Shown: positions 9,615 through 20,376, counted from the stretch's first letter. The stretch: DNA of 64,000 nucleotides from Microbulbifer sp. VAAF005 (GCF_030012985.1 NZ_CP120233.1:806001-870000), one strand, 5' to 3'. Program-made: numbers and translations. Notes: generated by a model from the letters alone, not told the origin.

Positions 9615-10064
9615 ATGAATTGGCAGAACAAGAAACAACCCCCGTTCAATGACCACCTAGGTATAACCATAGATAATTGGCAGGAAGGCCATGTTGCAAT
9701 CAGCGTAGAAGTACAACCGGAACACCTGAATACCCACGGTGTACCCCACGGTGGTTTTATTACAACATTAATCGATATCGCTGGCTCTTACTGCGGCCTC
9801 TACTGCCCCCACCCCAACCGCCGTCGTAGAGCCTTTACACTGTCTTTAACAGCAAATTTCACCGGTCAGGCCAAGACTAATCAACTCACTGCGATAGGTA
9901 AGCTAACGAGTACTGGACGAAAGATATTCTATTCATATACAGAGGTATACGACAGTGAAGGAACTTTAATTGCTACCGGCCAAATGACCATGCGCTATCG
10001 TAGTGGCAGTGAAACATTGGATGGTGAGCTGATTGATGAAAACGCTTTCGAAGTTTCTGAGTAG
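9615..10064 (+). CDS. PaaI-type hotdog-fold thioesterase
   Basis: A 149-residue hotdog-fold protein. The segment HLNTHGVPHGGFITTLIDIAG is the PaaI/YdiI thioesterase signature, with HGG followed by a catalytic Asp on the hotdog helix. Such enzymes hydrolyse aryl- or acyl-CoA esters and often rescue CoA trapped in dead-end intermediates of catabolic routes. It starts 24 bp after the EamA gene, with TAAGGTGAA as ribosome binding site, and is the last gene of the rightward cluster. No clear terminator follows. Confidence 0.85.
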   Translation: MNWQNKKQPPFNDHLGITIDNWQEGHVAISVEVQPEHLNTHGVPHGGFITTLIDIAGSYCGLYCPHPNRRRRAFTLSLTANFTGQAKTNQLTAIGKLTSTGRKIFYSYTEVYDSEGTLIATGQMTMRYRSGSETLDGELIDENAFEVSE

Positions 10065-10289
10065 GTATTGAAAGCATTGTTGCGATAAAATCTAATTTCA
10101 CACCACTCTCTTCTTGATTTTACTCTATTATCCCGCGTCACAGGTTATTTGCAGCAGCTCTTACAGCCTGTTTCTTTAGTTACCATACTTCACTTCGCTT
10201 GGCAGCTTTACCACCTTGGTGAAGTGTCCGGAAGTATTAGACCACTACAAAGGGCATCCACCAGCTAATAGCCAGTAAATTCGTGATTC
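10065..10289. other. Gap after the catabolic cluster
   Basis: No gene, strong hairpin or promoter is evident. The sequence leads into the degraded RHS remnant to the right. Confidence 0.5.
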
Positions 10290-10870
10290 GTGATCTTATT
10301 CAAACTATCCATCAACTAGTAGCTGCTACCGATCAGGTCACTGATCTCCAGGAAACCCCAATTGCTATCGCGGCGTTTACTCCAGGGATCAATCGAAAAT
10401 GGTGCAAGCGAACACCCTGCCAGTACGCCGGAAGCCAGGTTACCACTGTTGTAGACGCAACCTACCCCAGTAGCTTTGGCAACCGCGTGGGGGTTGGCGC
10501 TTTCCTAGGCTGTTATAACGACTGCAGAAGATTTCACCATCGGCGGCGCGGCTAGCGATAGGCCGGTGATAAGGGGCATCCCAGGCAGTTTTTCCTGAAG
10601 GACTTTTTCTTCATTGATCACCGTATAGCTAGCCATTCGATGATAGGTGCTCGGCTGGTATTCAAACCGGCGGATATGGGCTTCGGTGGTTAAAAGCCCG
10701 AAGTGGCCGTCCTGGTCGTACAGCCAGGCTATGGTATCGCTATTATTGACCGTGCCGGGAACCCGGCCGAGCTTATCGTAGAAGGTGCCAACTATCTGGA
10801 TCTTGGCATCGGAGCTGACGATGCGCTCACTGAAGGTATAGTATTCGAAGCTACTGCGGCCGCTGCTGAG
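10290..10870 (-). pseudogene. RHS/YD-repeat protein remnant
   Basis: Read leftward from about 10870 there is an open stretch without a start codon containing VGTFYDKLGRV, then TIAWLYDQDGHFGLLTTE and a tyrosine-rich FEYQPSTYHRMASY, which are characteristic RHS/YD repeats. A stop lies near 10513. Beyond it the same frame resumes with ANPHAVAKATG and YNSGNLASG, matching the later part of RHS repeat regions, before another stop. RHS proteins are large surface or secreted proteins with toxic C-termini; this is only a fragment of one, with no start, no core and no tip. It probably marks old recombination at this site. Nothing suggests it is expressed. Confidence 0.65.
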
Positions 10871-11467
10871 GCATTATTAATTTTTAATTCTGCTTGTTAA
10901 ATCAGGACAACCTCAATTCAATTGCAAACTATTGATAGGAAGTTGATATTTTTATAGATAAAGTCCATAAAAATATAGGCACGAAAATAATCTTATTAGA
11001 TTTTATTCAGTTTGTTTTAGTGTCAAAGCTGCGTAGAATTGACAGATATTTATCGATATTTTGGCCGAAATTGAGCATGCCTGAATAGGCTCGCAACCAA
11101 AAGATTAAGAAACCCAAGAGCTTTCCAACCTCATCTCTCAAAGGAGAACGGTAGCGTGACGTAAGAGTAAGTAAAAGGCGCTGACCCAAGGTGCGGACAC
11201 ACCAGGGGCCAGCTAACCAAATTGATAACTAACCTATCAAAGTGGCTCAGTGGATAATACGCTAGAAACCCGCTCGTCTTCAATAAAGTGGAGCAGATTC
11301 AGAGTCTTGAAGAGATTCTTCAAGCTCTGGCAGCGTTGCGTCTGTCTTTTCTTATTCTACGCTTACCGTTCTCGCGCACCGCCCTTCACTTCTGCCACGC
11401 ATTACTTACCAAGCATCCCCCATGCGGAAGATCCGCACACGATTTTTAATCTCTGCAGGAAATGACC
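10871..11467. other. Unassigned region before csrA
   Basis: No convincing gene. A 60-codon leftward frame at 11007-11189 (containing RYRSPLRDEVGKLLGFL) reads like a piece of a once longer protein, but I do not recognise it. A small hairpin, TGCGGA-AGA-TCCGCA, lies at 11423-11437 and is followed within a few bases by CGATTTTT, about 30 bases before the csrA start; it could be a leader terminator or a structure in the csrA leader. Base composition is patchy, as expected for a decayed mobile region. Confidence 0.4.
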
Positions 11468-11659
11468 ATGTTGATTTTAAAGCGCCGGACCGGCGAGAAC
11501 TTAAGAATTGGAACCAATATCTCAGTTACAGTATTGGAGGTTAAGGGCAATCAAGTGAAGATAGGGATCAATGCCCCCAAATCCCTGCCTGTTTACCGCG
11601 AAGAGATTTATGTGCGTATCAGGAGGAGAAGGGACAATTCTGGACACCCACCAAAGTAG
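11468..11659 (+). CDS. csrA: Divergent CsrA-family RNA-binding regulator
   Basis: A 63-residue CsrA/RsmA protein starting [10 protein letters not shown], with the [13 protein letters not shown] core and YREEIYVRI, whose Arg-rich end includes the RNA-contacting arginine. CsrA binds GGA motifs in mRNA leaders and controls translation and stability. The start at 11468 gives the canonical MLIL N-terminus; GCAGGA lies 7-8 bases before it. An in-frame ATG two codons earlier is also possible. It differs from the usual housekeeping sequence ([11 protein letters not shown] rather than TRRVGE) and looks like an accessory paralogue. Its last residues, DNSGHPPK, are encoded inside a REP-like repeat unit shared with the neighbouring transposase region, so the C-terminus was probably rewritten by repeat insertion. 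Confidence 0.85.
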   Translation: MLILKRRTGENLRIGTNISVTVLEVKGNQVKIGINAPKSLPVYREEIYVRIRRRRDNSGHPPK

Positions 11660-11693
11660 AGGACGCCGACAATTCTGGACACCCACGAAAGTA
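11633..11693. repeat. Two REP-like units upstream of the RAYT gene
   Basis: GACAATTCTGGACACCCA occurs at 11633-11650 and again at 11668-11685, each followed by CNAAAGTA, giving a 35-bp period. The first copy supplies the last codons and stop of csrA. Downstream of the transposase related sequence appears inverted (CTTTGGGTGTCCTGGAT, from 12958), so the gene is bracketed by repeats in opposite orientation, as expected for REP elements served by a RAYT transposase. Confidence 0.65.
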
Positions 11694-11788
11694 CCCCAAA
11701 GTAGAAGCTTAAAGCGTCAAGTCAATTGACACAATACAGGCAGAATGATCAAAATACTGGATATAAATACAGTCAAAGATAAAAATCC

Positions 11789-12775
11789 ATGACTCTTCCA
11801 CGCAGCACGCAAATCTCTCTCGATGCGACACCCTATTATCACTGTGTCTCCCGCTGTGTGCGTAGAGCGTTCCTTTGCGGTAGGGATGCTAAATCCGGAA
11901 AAGACTATGAGCACCGGCGCCGGTGGATTGAGGCCAGGATGCATAAGCTGGCCTCAATCTTTGCTCTCGATATCGCTGCCTATGCGGTAATGAGTAATCA
12001 CACTCATATTGTGCTCTATATCGATACCTACACAGCAAACTCATGGTCCACTATCGAGATAATTGAACGCTGGCAACAACTTTTCAAAGGTTCTGCACTG
12101 AGCCAACGTTATCTTCGCGGTGAAGCCCTGGATGCCGTCGAGCTGGAAAAACTTCAGGAGGTGACATCCCTTTGGCGCGAGCGCCTGGTCGATATCAGCT
12201 GGTTTATGCGCTGCCTGAACGAGTCCATCGCCCGCCAGGCCAATGCCGAGGACAACTGCACCGGTCGTTTCTGGGAAGGGCGTTTCAAGTCTCAGGCCTT
12301 GCTGGATGAAAGAGCCCTTGCCGCCTGCCTGGCTTACGTGGACCTCAACCCTATCCGTGCTGGTATCGCTAAAACTCCAGAAGAATCCAATTACACTTCG
12401 ATCCAGCAACGCATCCACACAGCCATCTCAGGCCAGCAGCCCAAAAGCCTACTGCCGCTGGTGGGCGGAGAGCGCCGGGATATGCCTAAAGGCTTGCCTT
12501 TTCAGCTGGATCACTATTTAGAGCTGGTAGACTGGAGTGGCCGGCAGCTGCACCCTAAAAAGCGCGGCGCAATTCCCGAAAACATCCCACCTATTTTAAA
12601 TCGGCTGGGTATTTCGCCAAAACACTGGCTCTACCTAAACCGCAATTTTGAAAGCCGCTTTAAACGCTTGGTGGGCTCGGCGGAAGCGGTACGCCAGGTC
12701 TGTGCGCAGCAAAATAAACGCTGGGTACACGGGCTGCGCGATTGCCAGCGCTTTCTTAGCCCCACCCCCTGCTAA
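11789..12775 (+). mobile_element. REP-associated tyrosine transposase (RAYT)
   Basis: A 328-residue Y1-type single-strand transposase of the IS200/IS605-like RAYT group. It has the HUH metal motif H71-T-H73 in SNHTHIVLYI, the N-terminal YYHCVSRCVRRAFLC, and the catalytic Tyr184 in AYVDLNPIRAG. RAYTs are usually single-copy, domesticated proteins that cut and move short REP sequences. The start at 11789 follows a weak ribosome binding site. It is flanked by REP-like repeats, and its last about 60 bases are included in a tandem duplication. The frame is intact, so the enzyme may be active. Confidence 0.88.
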
Positions 12776-13285
12776 ATTACAGGAATCCGCTTATCAGCTG
12801 CCCCTAGATTCCATCGCTCCCGACTCTACACCCCGCCTGACCCCCTATGGACTCCCCAAATGATCTTTTAACGCCAAATTGCCATCTATTTTGAGACAGA
12901 TATACCGGCTACCAAGTGGTGGCGAAAAAATTCTTGTCTAGCTTCCGACTCTCCATTCTTTGGGTGTCCTGGATAATTTCCTGGATGTCCTGGATAATTT
13001 CCATCAAACGCTGGGTACACGGGCTGCCCGATTGCCAGCGCTTTCTTTGCCCCGCCCCCTGCTAGATTACAGAAATCCGCTTATCAGCTGCCCCTAGATT
13101 CCATCGCTCCCGACTCTACACCCCACCTGATTCCCTATGGACTCCCAAAATGATCTTTTAACGCCAAATTGCCATCTATTTTGAGACAGATATACCGGCT
13201 ACCAAGTGGTGGCGAAAAAATTCTTGTCTAGCTTCCGACTCTCCATTCTTTGGATGTTCTTTGGATGTCCTGGATTAATTTCTCT
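12716..13285. repeat. Tandem duplication, two units with a 290-bp period
   Basis: The sequence starting AAACGCTGGGTACACGG at 12716 recurs at 13006. The copies stay about 95 percent alike through the run ending CGACTCTCCATTCTT (12946-12960 and 13236-13250). The first unit contains the last codons and stop of the RAYT gene; the second carries a separated copy of that 3' end. Both end in short reiterations of GTCCTGGATAATTTC and variants. Nucleotide differences show the event is not recent. The rest, to 13499, holds degenerate CTGGATTAATTT repeats and no gene. Confidence 0.85.
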
Positions 13286-13499
13286 GGATTAATTTCTAAT
13301 TCCTGGATTAATTTGAGGAATTATTCAGAGACTCACTAGATTCAATGAACTGCTATACGCACGAGATATACAACTTGGATATAGGAAGATTCTCATCATC
13401 AATTAATGCACATTCCAGATTTCAGAGCCCACATATCAATAAAATATTGATAGCTATTTACATACCATCAACTCAGATTTTTATTGAGCGCAGAAAGTA

Positions 13500-14801
13500 C
13501 TACTCGGGTTGTGGCTGAAACCTCTTGTTTAGCACAATAGCCATATCTTTTGACAAGTTCGAGATAGACGGCAATAGATAAAGGAAAGAGGAAATAATAA
13601 ACACAAATCCAGCAATAGACCACGCAATAGAAATACTAAAATAGTGAGCTGTATACCCTGCCACTAAAGCCCCTGCCGTCGCACCCCCTTGTGCAATTAA
13701 AGATTTCACCGATAGTATTGTTGATCTTCTAGATTCTGGAATTTTCTCGTGAAACATTGCCGATCCTGGAGCCATCGAAATCCCAACAACAACATGCAAT
13801 AGTAAATATACAACTATAAAACCATACAAATCACTTTGAATTGCAAATATAAAAAATAGTAGTCCTGTACAGAACTCAAGCACCAATAGCATATTCGAAT
13901 AATTATTTTTAAAAACTCTTGACAAGGGAATGGAGCATCCCTGCCCTACCGCCATACAAACATAATTTAACGCAAATAGAATACCAAACAACCAAAGACT
14001 TTCCTTGCTGTCGACTAAAGTAGAAAGCATTGGCTGCCAAAGTTGCTCTAAACTAATGAATGCGACCCCGCTTATGAAGTCAATTAATAAAAGTGGTTTA
14101 AAGACTGGATTCTCAACAATCACATCAAAAGCACTCTTAATGGTACTGTGAACCTCGCGGAAAAAATTCGAACCAACTGGCTCCCCCATAGATTCTGATT
14201 CACCAACAAAATAGAAAGTACAAAGCATATGTATTAATATTAAAGGAACAAGAAAGACAAAACCCACCTCATAAAACCCTATAGAATCGTAGCTATCACT
14301 TACAAATGAAAACCATACCGGGATAAGTCCTGAAAATACTGCCCCAACAGCTAAGCCAATCATCTGGAAAATATTTACTGAAGCTTGGGCTTCCATCAAG
14401 TTTGTTTCACCATCTCTAGAAACCACATTAAACTGCTCAACAAAAAGTGCATCAATAGTTCCAGAGAAAAGAGCTATAGATAATCCATTAAGAATCATAA
14501 ATACAATCAATTCCGCAAAGCTAGACGACCACCAAAAACCTATCACTACAAACAGTAGAATCAGCTCGCCAGCTATAAAGGTCTTTTTTCTCCCGTATCT
14601 ATCAGCAAGCGCCCCAAACGGGACCTCTAAAACAACAGTGGATATTGTTGCTACTGCCAACAATATACCCATTTCATGAAGCTCGATTCCTTTACTCATA
14701 AACAACAAGAATATAATCGGAGCAATCATCCCACTTATAGCTGATATTCCAGCCTGAACAAGACCGAACTTAAGTATTAAAGCATGTACCGACCTGCTCA
14801 T
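13500..14801 (-). CDS. MFS transporter
   Basis: A 433-residue membrane protein with about 12 hydrophobic spans and the MFS loop 2-3 motif GALADRYGRKK, typical of proton-coupled efflux permeases. It probably exports small molecules; no substrate can be inferred. I choose the start MSRSVHALILK at 14801, 12 bases after AGGA; a start at 14834 is possible. The coding sequence is clearly more AT-rich than the catabolic genes to the left, and it sits alone between a repeat-rich zone and a long empty gap, which suits a horizontally acquired gene. Confidence 0.82.
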   Translation of the reverse strand: MSRSVHALILKFGLVQAGISAISGMIAPIIFLLFMSKGIELHEMGILLAVATISTVVLEVPFGALADRYGRKKTFIAGELILLFVVIGFWWSSSFAELIVFMILNGLSIALFSGTIDALFVEQFNVVSRDGETNLMEAQASVNIFQMIGLAVGAVFSGLIPVWFSFVSDSYDSIGFYEVGFVFLVPLILIHMLCTFYFVGESESMGEPVGSNFFREVHSTIKSAFDVIVENPVFKPLLLIDFISGVAFISLEQLWQPMLSTLVDSKESLWLFGILFALNYVCMAVGQGCSIPLSRVFKNNYSNMLLVLEFCTGLLFFIFAIQSDLYGFIVVYLLLHVVVGISMAPGSAMFHEKIPESRRSTILSVKSLIAQGGATAGALVAGYTAHYFSISIAWSIAGFVFIISSFLYLLPSISNLSKDMAIVLNKRFQPQPE

Positions 14802-15575
14802 CTTTATCACCATTCCTGGTTGAAACGCCGCCATCGCATAGTAATAAATTATGGCTATGCCTAGCTAAAATTCATACTCTAACCTACTGTGATGGATCAG
14901 CACGATTACATACAAGTGCAATTACAACCTCACGAATCCATGTTAGGTATTAAGGGTTGCGATTAGATCAATTCACAAATGATATTCATAACTTTCTATT
15001 AGGATAGAAACTATTAACTCTTCACACCTAGGAAGTGAGGATTCCTAAAATACAACTCACGAGATGTTAAAGATCAATTTGCCCCTTGTGATTCAATACT
15101 CCAACGCTCACAGTATCAACTTGAATATCTGAAGAGGGTGAGTAATTCGAAAATTTTTAACAAAATTCCCATATGTCATTCGCCTCCAGTTGTAGAAGTA
15201 AATAATTAGCCGCATATATAAAGATTAAACTCTAGTCGGGCTGTGCGTTTTCACAAAATAAAGTAAAGCTTGTTTTGCTTCGCTACGAGTAGTAAGTGCC
15301 ATTAATCAGGGAAAATTCTACTGGTAGCACTACCACCTTTCCCGGTCCAGAAAAAGGCAGCGATGAGTTGAAGGAATTGTAATAATGTGAGGAATGAACG
15401 ACTTAAATTAGGTCTTAGGTACCTCGCTTGGCCTAGGCAAAGCGATATACCAAAGCAAGGCAACCTGAGAGTATATTGGAGTTAACTTGTAAGCCTTTAA
15501 GGCAAAGCCAGAGCGGATAAAACCTTAAGAATGATGGTTTTATCCACTACTTAACCCCTGTAAATGAGTCCTAAA
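14802..15575. other. Long gap between the MFS gene and the lipoprotein gene
   Basis: About 770 bp without a gene. The one clear structure is an inverted repeat, GGATAAAACC at 15515-15524 and GGTTTTATCC at 15536-15545, lying 30 bases past the stop of the lipoprotein gene. It could be a transcript-end hairpin for that gene, although no T-run follows. The left end must hold the MFS promoter, but I cannot point to it. Confidence 0.45.
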
Positions 15576-18500
15576 TCAATGTAAGTTATCCCTCTCTTCT
15601 TTCATTCTCTTACCTATCGCTAAATGCGCCGCTGGATCAAAATGGTAATAACCTGAGAGATCATCTGTTTCATGAGCCTCAACATTATAGAGGTTGTCTG
15701 CAACAGACTGTTGGGCAGACTGGATAGCTCCACTGGCATCACCATAGTGGCTTTTAGCAATAACAATGGGCAAGTCATAATCATTTAGCGCTTCCCGTAG
15801 GCCATTCACCAGACAGGTCAAATTCGCCTCATAGTTGTTTTCATTTACACTTTGCCCTCCATCATTCCAACCCTGGAACCAGATAAAACTATCGATTTCA
15901 ATCGACTTATTTTCATACTGCGGAAAGTAACCAGCCAAGACTTCAGGGTCGCGCAAGGCCTCAATCTTCTCCAACATCGCAGTGTAAAGAGACTCCTGAT
16001 TTTCCTCATCTTGGGTCCACTCATTAGCGGCGGAGTCATGGCAGCCAGGGACCTTCCAGTCAACTCTCAGGTCAGTACCACCCTGAACCACTTTTAAAAG
16101 TAACAGATCGTTCTCAGTCTCTTCACCGAGATAGTGCCCTAAAGTGAGCTCTGGTCCATAGCGGTTAGTAGACACGCCGTAATTGGGGAACAATTCACCA
16201 TAGCGCTCAGAGAATGAGAGAGAACCTGTATCACTCAATGAACCCTGATACTGGAGTACGTTAACATTATCCAGAGCACCTTCAAGATCTGCGTCTAGGT
16301 GGCCATCGGCATAAATCTCAGCCACTTCCATAGCAGTACTCATTTGCATCCAGGCATCGTAGTTATACCCATACGAACCATCGCTTGAGGAGAAGTAATA
16401 GCTACTAATGGTGGCGAAGAGTCTGTCAGTCAGGTCAAAATCACGGCTATCACAGGTTTCACCTGAATAGGAGTCGAGACTACCCGCACGGCAGAGGAAT
16501 TGCCCAAGTTTCTGGACCACAGAATCCTCACCATCCTCACTAAGCCTTTGGTTATAGTCAGTCAGTGAATCACTATTGTTGATAAACTGCTCAGTGATCT
16601 GCTCATCGCTAATCACCGTAGAACCACAGTCAACATCGCCATAGGTATAATCCACATTGGCGTGACAAATCAGCTCCTGCAAGCGATCTAACCGAGTGTT
16701 GTTGCCTTCCATATTGGACTGGCCAGCCATGACTACAACTTTTACAACATCCTCATTTGCCGTCTCACCCACAGGATCAATATCCACGTCGCCTCCAGAC
16801 GGGTAGATAGCAAAATCGTAGTCATAGAACTCAAAGTCCCTAAAGGTATCAGGGGTTGTGACTATCAGTGCATAGAGCTCATGATTTGCAGGTACCGGCA
16901 CTATAGTGCTTGAATCTTCTCCGGAACTGTCAATATCAAAAGGATAATAACTGCGAGAACCGGTAGACGGGTTATAAACCACTGCGCGACCACGGAAGTC
17001 AGCATGCGCTGGGTTATTGTCAGCATCGACCTTGACAGCAATGGTGTAATTGCTATCTTCAGTGATGCCTTCCACTTTAAAGGCGTTAAAAGCCCAAGAG
17101 CCTGGCACAAAACCAGTATCCATATCGGTCCAGCTATTACCCGTCCCTTCCTGGTCAAATGTTTGAGTGTACTTATTATCGTGGGTACTGGCATCGGGGT
17201 GCTCACTCAACATTCTACTCAAAGAGGCCGCCTCCGAAATCTGATAGGCCTCACTCTCAACCATATCCCAAGTCGTAATTTGTGCAGCAAAATCGGCAAA
17301 CAGGGCTTTCATGTCGTGCCCTTGGGCTGTTAAGTAAGCATCGGCTGCTTCCAGGTCGTTGAGCCCATCTCTGGAATTGCGGAATACACCTCCCATCAGG
17401 TCCTTGCTAACCGCATAATTTGTAAGCCAAGACCAGAAAATATAAGCGCCGTACTGATGCCCGCCTTTAAAGTCATAACCGTATTGATGATCAACAGGAG
17501 AGTCTTGTATGGCCCAAAGAGAAATATGCGGGTGGAGAGTATAGTAACCCAACAGGCTATCCTTAACGCCCGGGATATTATGATCTGCTCCCCAGCTTGC
17601 AGAGGATTCCAAAGTATATTTACCACTCGCTTCACCGGTAACCCTATTCAAGCGGCCCTGATAAGAGTGGAAGTTCTCATGCATCCAGTGCTGGGCATTA
17701 GACTGGGTAAGCGGATTATCTTCAAGGGTATAATCCTTAACAAAAGTATTGCTAATCGCGTCGTTCAACTCCAGATCACGGGTAGATCCCTCATCGCTGA
17801 AGTAGGTGCAAAGTTCACCTTTGCCGTACATTCCGGCCTCAAAGATATTCCTTTCCCAAACCCTCTCTTGAGCCACTATATAGTGCTCAAAGTTAGCCAT
17901 GGTCTTATCAGTATCATCGGACCACCACTGGCACTGATAGGTTGAACAAAGGTAATTGTTGTAGCCATCATAGGGACTGGCAGCAATCATGGATTCATTA
18001 CACTTGCTGCCCCCCAAATCCATGACATCATCATATGTCAACACACGCTCATAGAGCCGTACATCCCAAATTTTTCCTGCAAAGGGTCCGAATTGCAGCA
18101 TATCACCCAAACTGGAGTAACTATCACTATCAATAGAAACCGAAGAAGATGCCTCACCATTTAAATAGGTAGTCAATGTGCCATTATCGACTGTAATAGC
18201 GACATGATTACAGCTACGAGTTTTTAAAGTGCTCTCACCATTAGAAAATTGTTGGCTATCCTGACTCCCCAACTGTCCTACAATATCACCACCGCTGGTA
18301 CCTACATAAAAACTGCCTGCATTGTTATTGCCTGTAGGATCAGCAATAGACCGAACTATTACTTCATCGCCTTCATTGCTATCCGGAATAAACTTAAATG
18401 ACAAGCTAAAATAGGTGAGATCATCTTTTTCGGGAAGGTCTACAGTCATGTCAGCGCTGTTGAAATCATTGCGACTGACAAACATTGTGCGCCCTTCTAA

Positions 18501-19105
18501 ATCAGGATCTGAAGATGCACTTTCTGTTAATGCCGTACCCTCAACAACCACAGAGTTTTCACCGGCTACATCACGGAATTCCAAGTGAGAAGGAACATGT
18601 ACCAACAGGCTGTCTGCAGGTCCTTCCAAGAAATCGCTGACACAATCATTTGCCGCGACCTCAATAGTAACCGTCGCAATATTACTTGCACCGCTTCCGT
18701 CTGACGCTAAATAAGAGAAACTATCGGTACCAGTAAAATCTGTCGCTGGGAGGTACTCCCAGCGCCGCCCACTGCCCGTTAAACTACCATGAGCCGGTTC
18801 AGACTGGATGGAATAGTCTAGTGAATCTAAATCCGCATCATAAGCGGCTAGAAATATGGATTTAGCAAGGCGGCCATGTGCAGCCATCTCTACCAGCTGG
18901 TCATTGGCAATGGGTAGAGTGTTACTGGCACTCCCCCTGAGGGAGTATCTACTACTCCCCCACCAGAACCCTCCTGTGGAGTTGCCTCATCGCTACTACT
19001 GCCGCCACCGCCGCCGCAGCCAAAAAGCATGGCAGTTAGCAATAGTACAAAAGGACTCTTTAATGTCTTTTGAGGCTGGGAATTTCTATTGGTACGTATA
19101 AACAT
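15576..19105 (-). CDS. Large surface lipoprotein: LamG-like, HExxH peptidase-like and SGNH esterase domains (frameshifted)
   Basis: Two overlapping frames form one gene. The first starts at 19105 with a lipoprotein signal (lipobox MLFGC, then a Gly/Ser linker). One extra base in the C5 run at 18933-18937 would join it to the 1103-codon frame below. Order, numbered in the long frame: a cadherin-like or Ig-like repeat (1-80, PAHGSLTG, TDSFSYLASDG); a LamG-like lectin region (about 100-295); a metallopeptidase-like domain with HENFH at 403-407 and a candidate third ligand Glu427, as in gluzincins; a beta-rich region (about 570-700); and an SGNH esterase of the sialate-O-acetylesterase type with GQSNMEG (722-728) and a late FQGWNDGG. 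Such a protein could attack O-acetylated glycoproteins outside the cell (inference). A terminal HFDPAAHLAIGKRM carries the esterase C-end. As written, the frame is broken. Confidence 0.72.
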
Positions 19106-19818
19106 TATTTGTCATTTAAAGATGCTGAATTTACCGGCGCAGCTTATAGGTATGCCCCGAATGGCGCCGTGAACCAGTTCTTTGATTTGGTCAGCCTGAT
19201 TCACATTTCATATAAATTCTAGCTTTACTCATGTCGCTCTTTAATTGTCAATTATTTTTGATAATTAAATGTTTACAAGAACACAATTTTCGCTGAACAA
19301 ATAGATGGAACCTTATCGTTAAAATATTCGAAAAGTTATTAACATTAGAAGCCCTCTACTCAGTACCCTAGATCTAATTATATTGCGATTTTTAACTTAC
19401 AAATAATCACTTCACATCTCCAGGCTTTAGACACTAGCGCTTAATCTTTAACCTTCAAAGGACCTCAGAAATTCTCCATTGCCAGAAAATATAAAAACCG
19501 AATCCCACAAGTAACAACCCGTAAATGAAAAATCACTCATTTAAACTAACGATCAAACTTTAAAGAAAATACTCACAAAGAATATGATCTGCTTAATTCT
19601 TCATCAATATGTCGACAACACCTTTACCGATTAGTCAGTTTAGACAGCACATCACTTACCCTTGGTTTGAAGTCTCCATAACAAAGCTCAGGAGCCCATG
19701 AATAGTTCAGCGATGCTTCCAGCTCCCCGAACAGCTCACAATCACGGGGTCGCTTTCAAAGCCCAGCAAGGCGAACCTTTGAGGCCTGCAGCGATAACAC
19801 AGGATATTCAACAGCTCC
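19106..19818. other. Gap between the lipoprotein gene and nosL
   Basis: About 710 bp, AT-rich, no supported gene. On the minus strand a TTGACA lies at about 19241-19246, upstream of the lipoprotein start, but the matching -10 is poor. A short hairpin, CCCTA-TT-TAGGG, covers the nosL stop and is too weak to call a terminator. Confidence 0.4.
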
Positions 19819-20361
19819 CTAAATAGGGCTTTTATGCACACTGGACATGTCTACCAAAGTCTGTAAATTGATTTGATCAAAACTTAACACTTCGCCGCCC
19901 TCTACATCAGCGAAAGCTTGGGCATCCTGCTGCCTAGCAAAACTTGCCAATGTTGCCCCCATGGAGCCCTGCTTCGCATGCCCTATCACATACCAGGCCT
20001 TGCGGGCATCTATATAGGTTTCCTCATCAGGACGGTCCCAAGGTGTTACCGCCATATCGTGTACAAAGGCCTGCTGAATATTATGGCTATTTTCAGGATC
20101 TACAATAAAGGCAAACATATCGAGGGTGGAACAGAATTTGAGATTTCCCTCTTTTCCTTTACTAATTAGCTGGCCTTTAGGGCCAGAGTAGTTGGTAATG
20201 ATCATACCGCATAAATGACATTCTTCACCATTTTCAATCGCTACTACCTGATGAGCCAAAGAAATTTGCTTGTCCGCTGTACAACCTATTAATGAAGCAG
20301 CCAATATCAATAGCAGAAACAATATTCTGATTACAAAAGCATGCGCTAATAGATATTTCAT
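19819..20361 (-). CDS. nosL: NosL copper chaperone lipoprotein
   Basis: A 180-residue lipoprotein (lipobox LIGC, Cys27) with the NosL copper motif CHLCGM at 48-53. NosL is a membrane-anchored Cu(I) protein that delivers copper for the CuZ centre of nitrous oxide reductase. It is the last gene of the leftward nos operon, starting 15 bp after nosY. Length fits the family. No nosX/apbE follows. Confidence 0.92.
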   Translation of the reverse strand: MKYLLAHAFVIRILFLLLILAASLIGCTADKQISLAHQVVAIENGEECHLCGMIITNYSGPKGQLISKGKEGNLKFCSTLDMFAFIVDPENSHNIQQAFVHDMAVTPWDRPDEETYIDARKAWYVIGHAKQGSMGATLASFARQQDAQAFADVEGGEVLSFDQINLQTLVDMSSVHKSPI

Positions 20362-20376
20362 CTCACCCTCCCAAAT

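Noticed and set aside
10703..10900. Rightward 65-codon frame over the RHS remnant
   Set aside because: The leftward strand carries the RHS repeats; the rightward frame is its complement.
11007..11189. Leftward 60-codon frame before csrA
   Set aside because: Looks like part of a larger decayed protein but matches nothing I recognise and lacks a clear start site.
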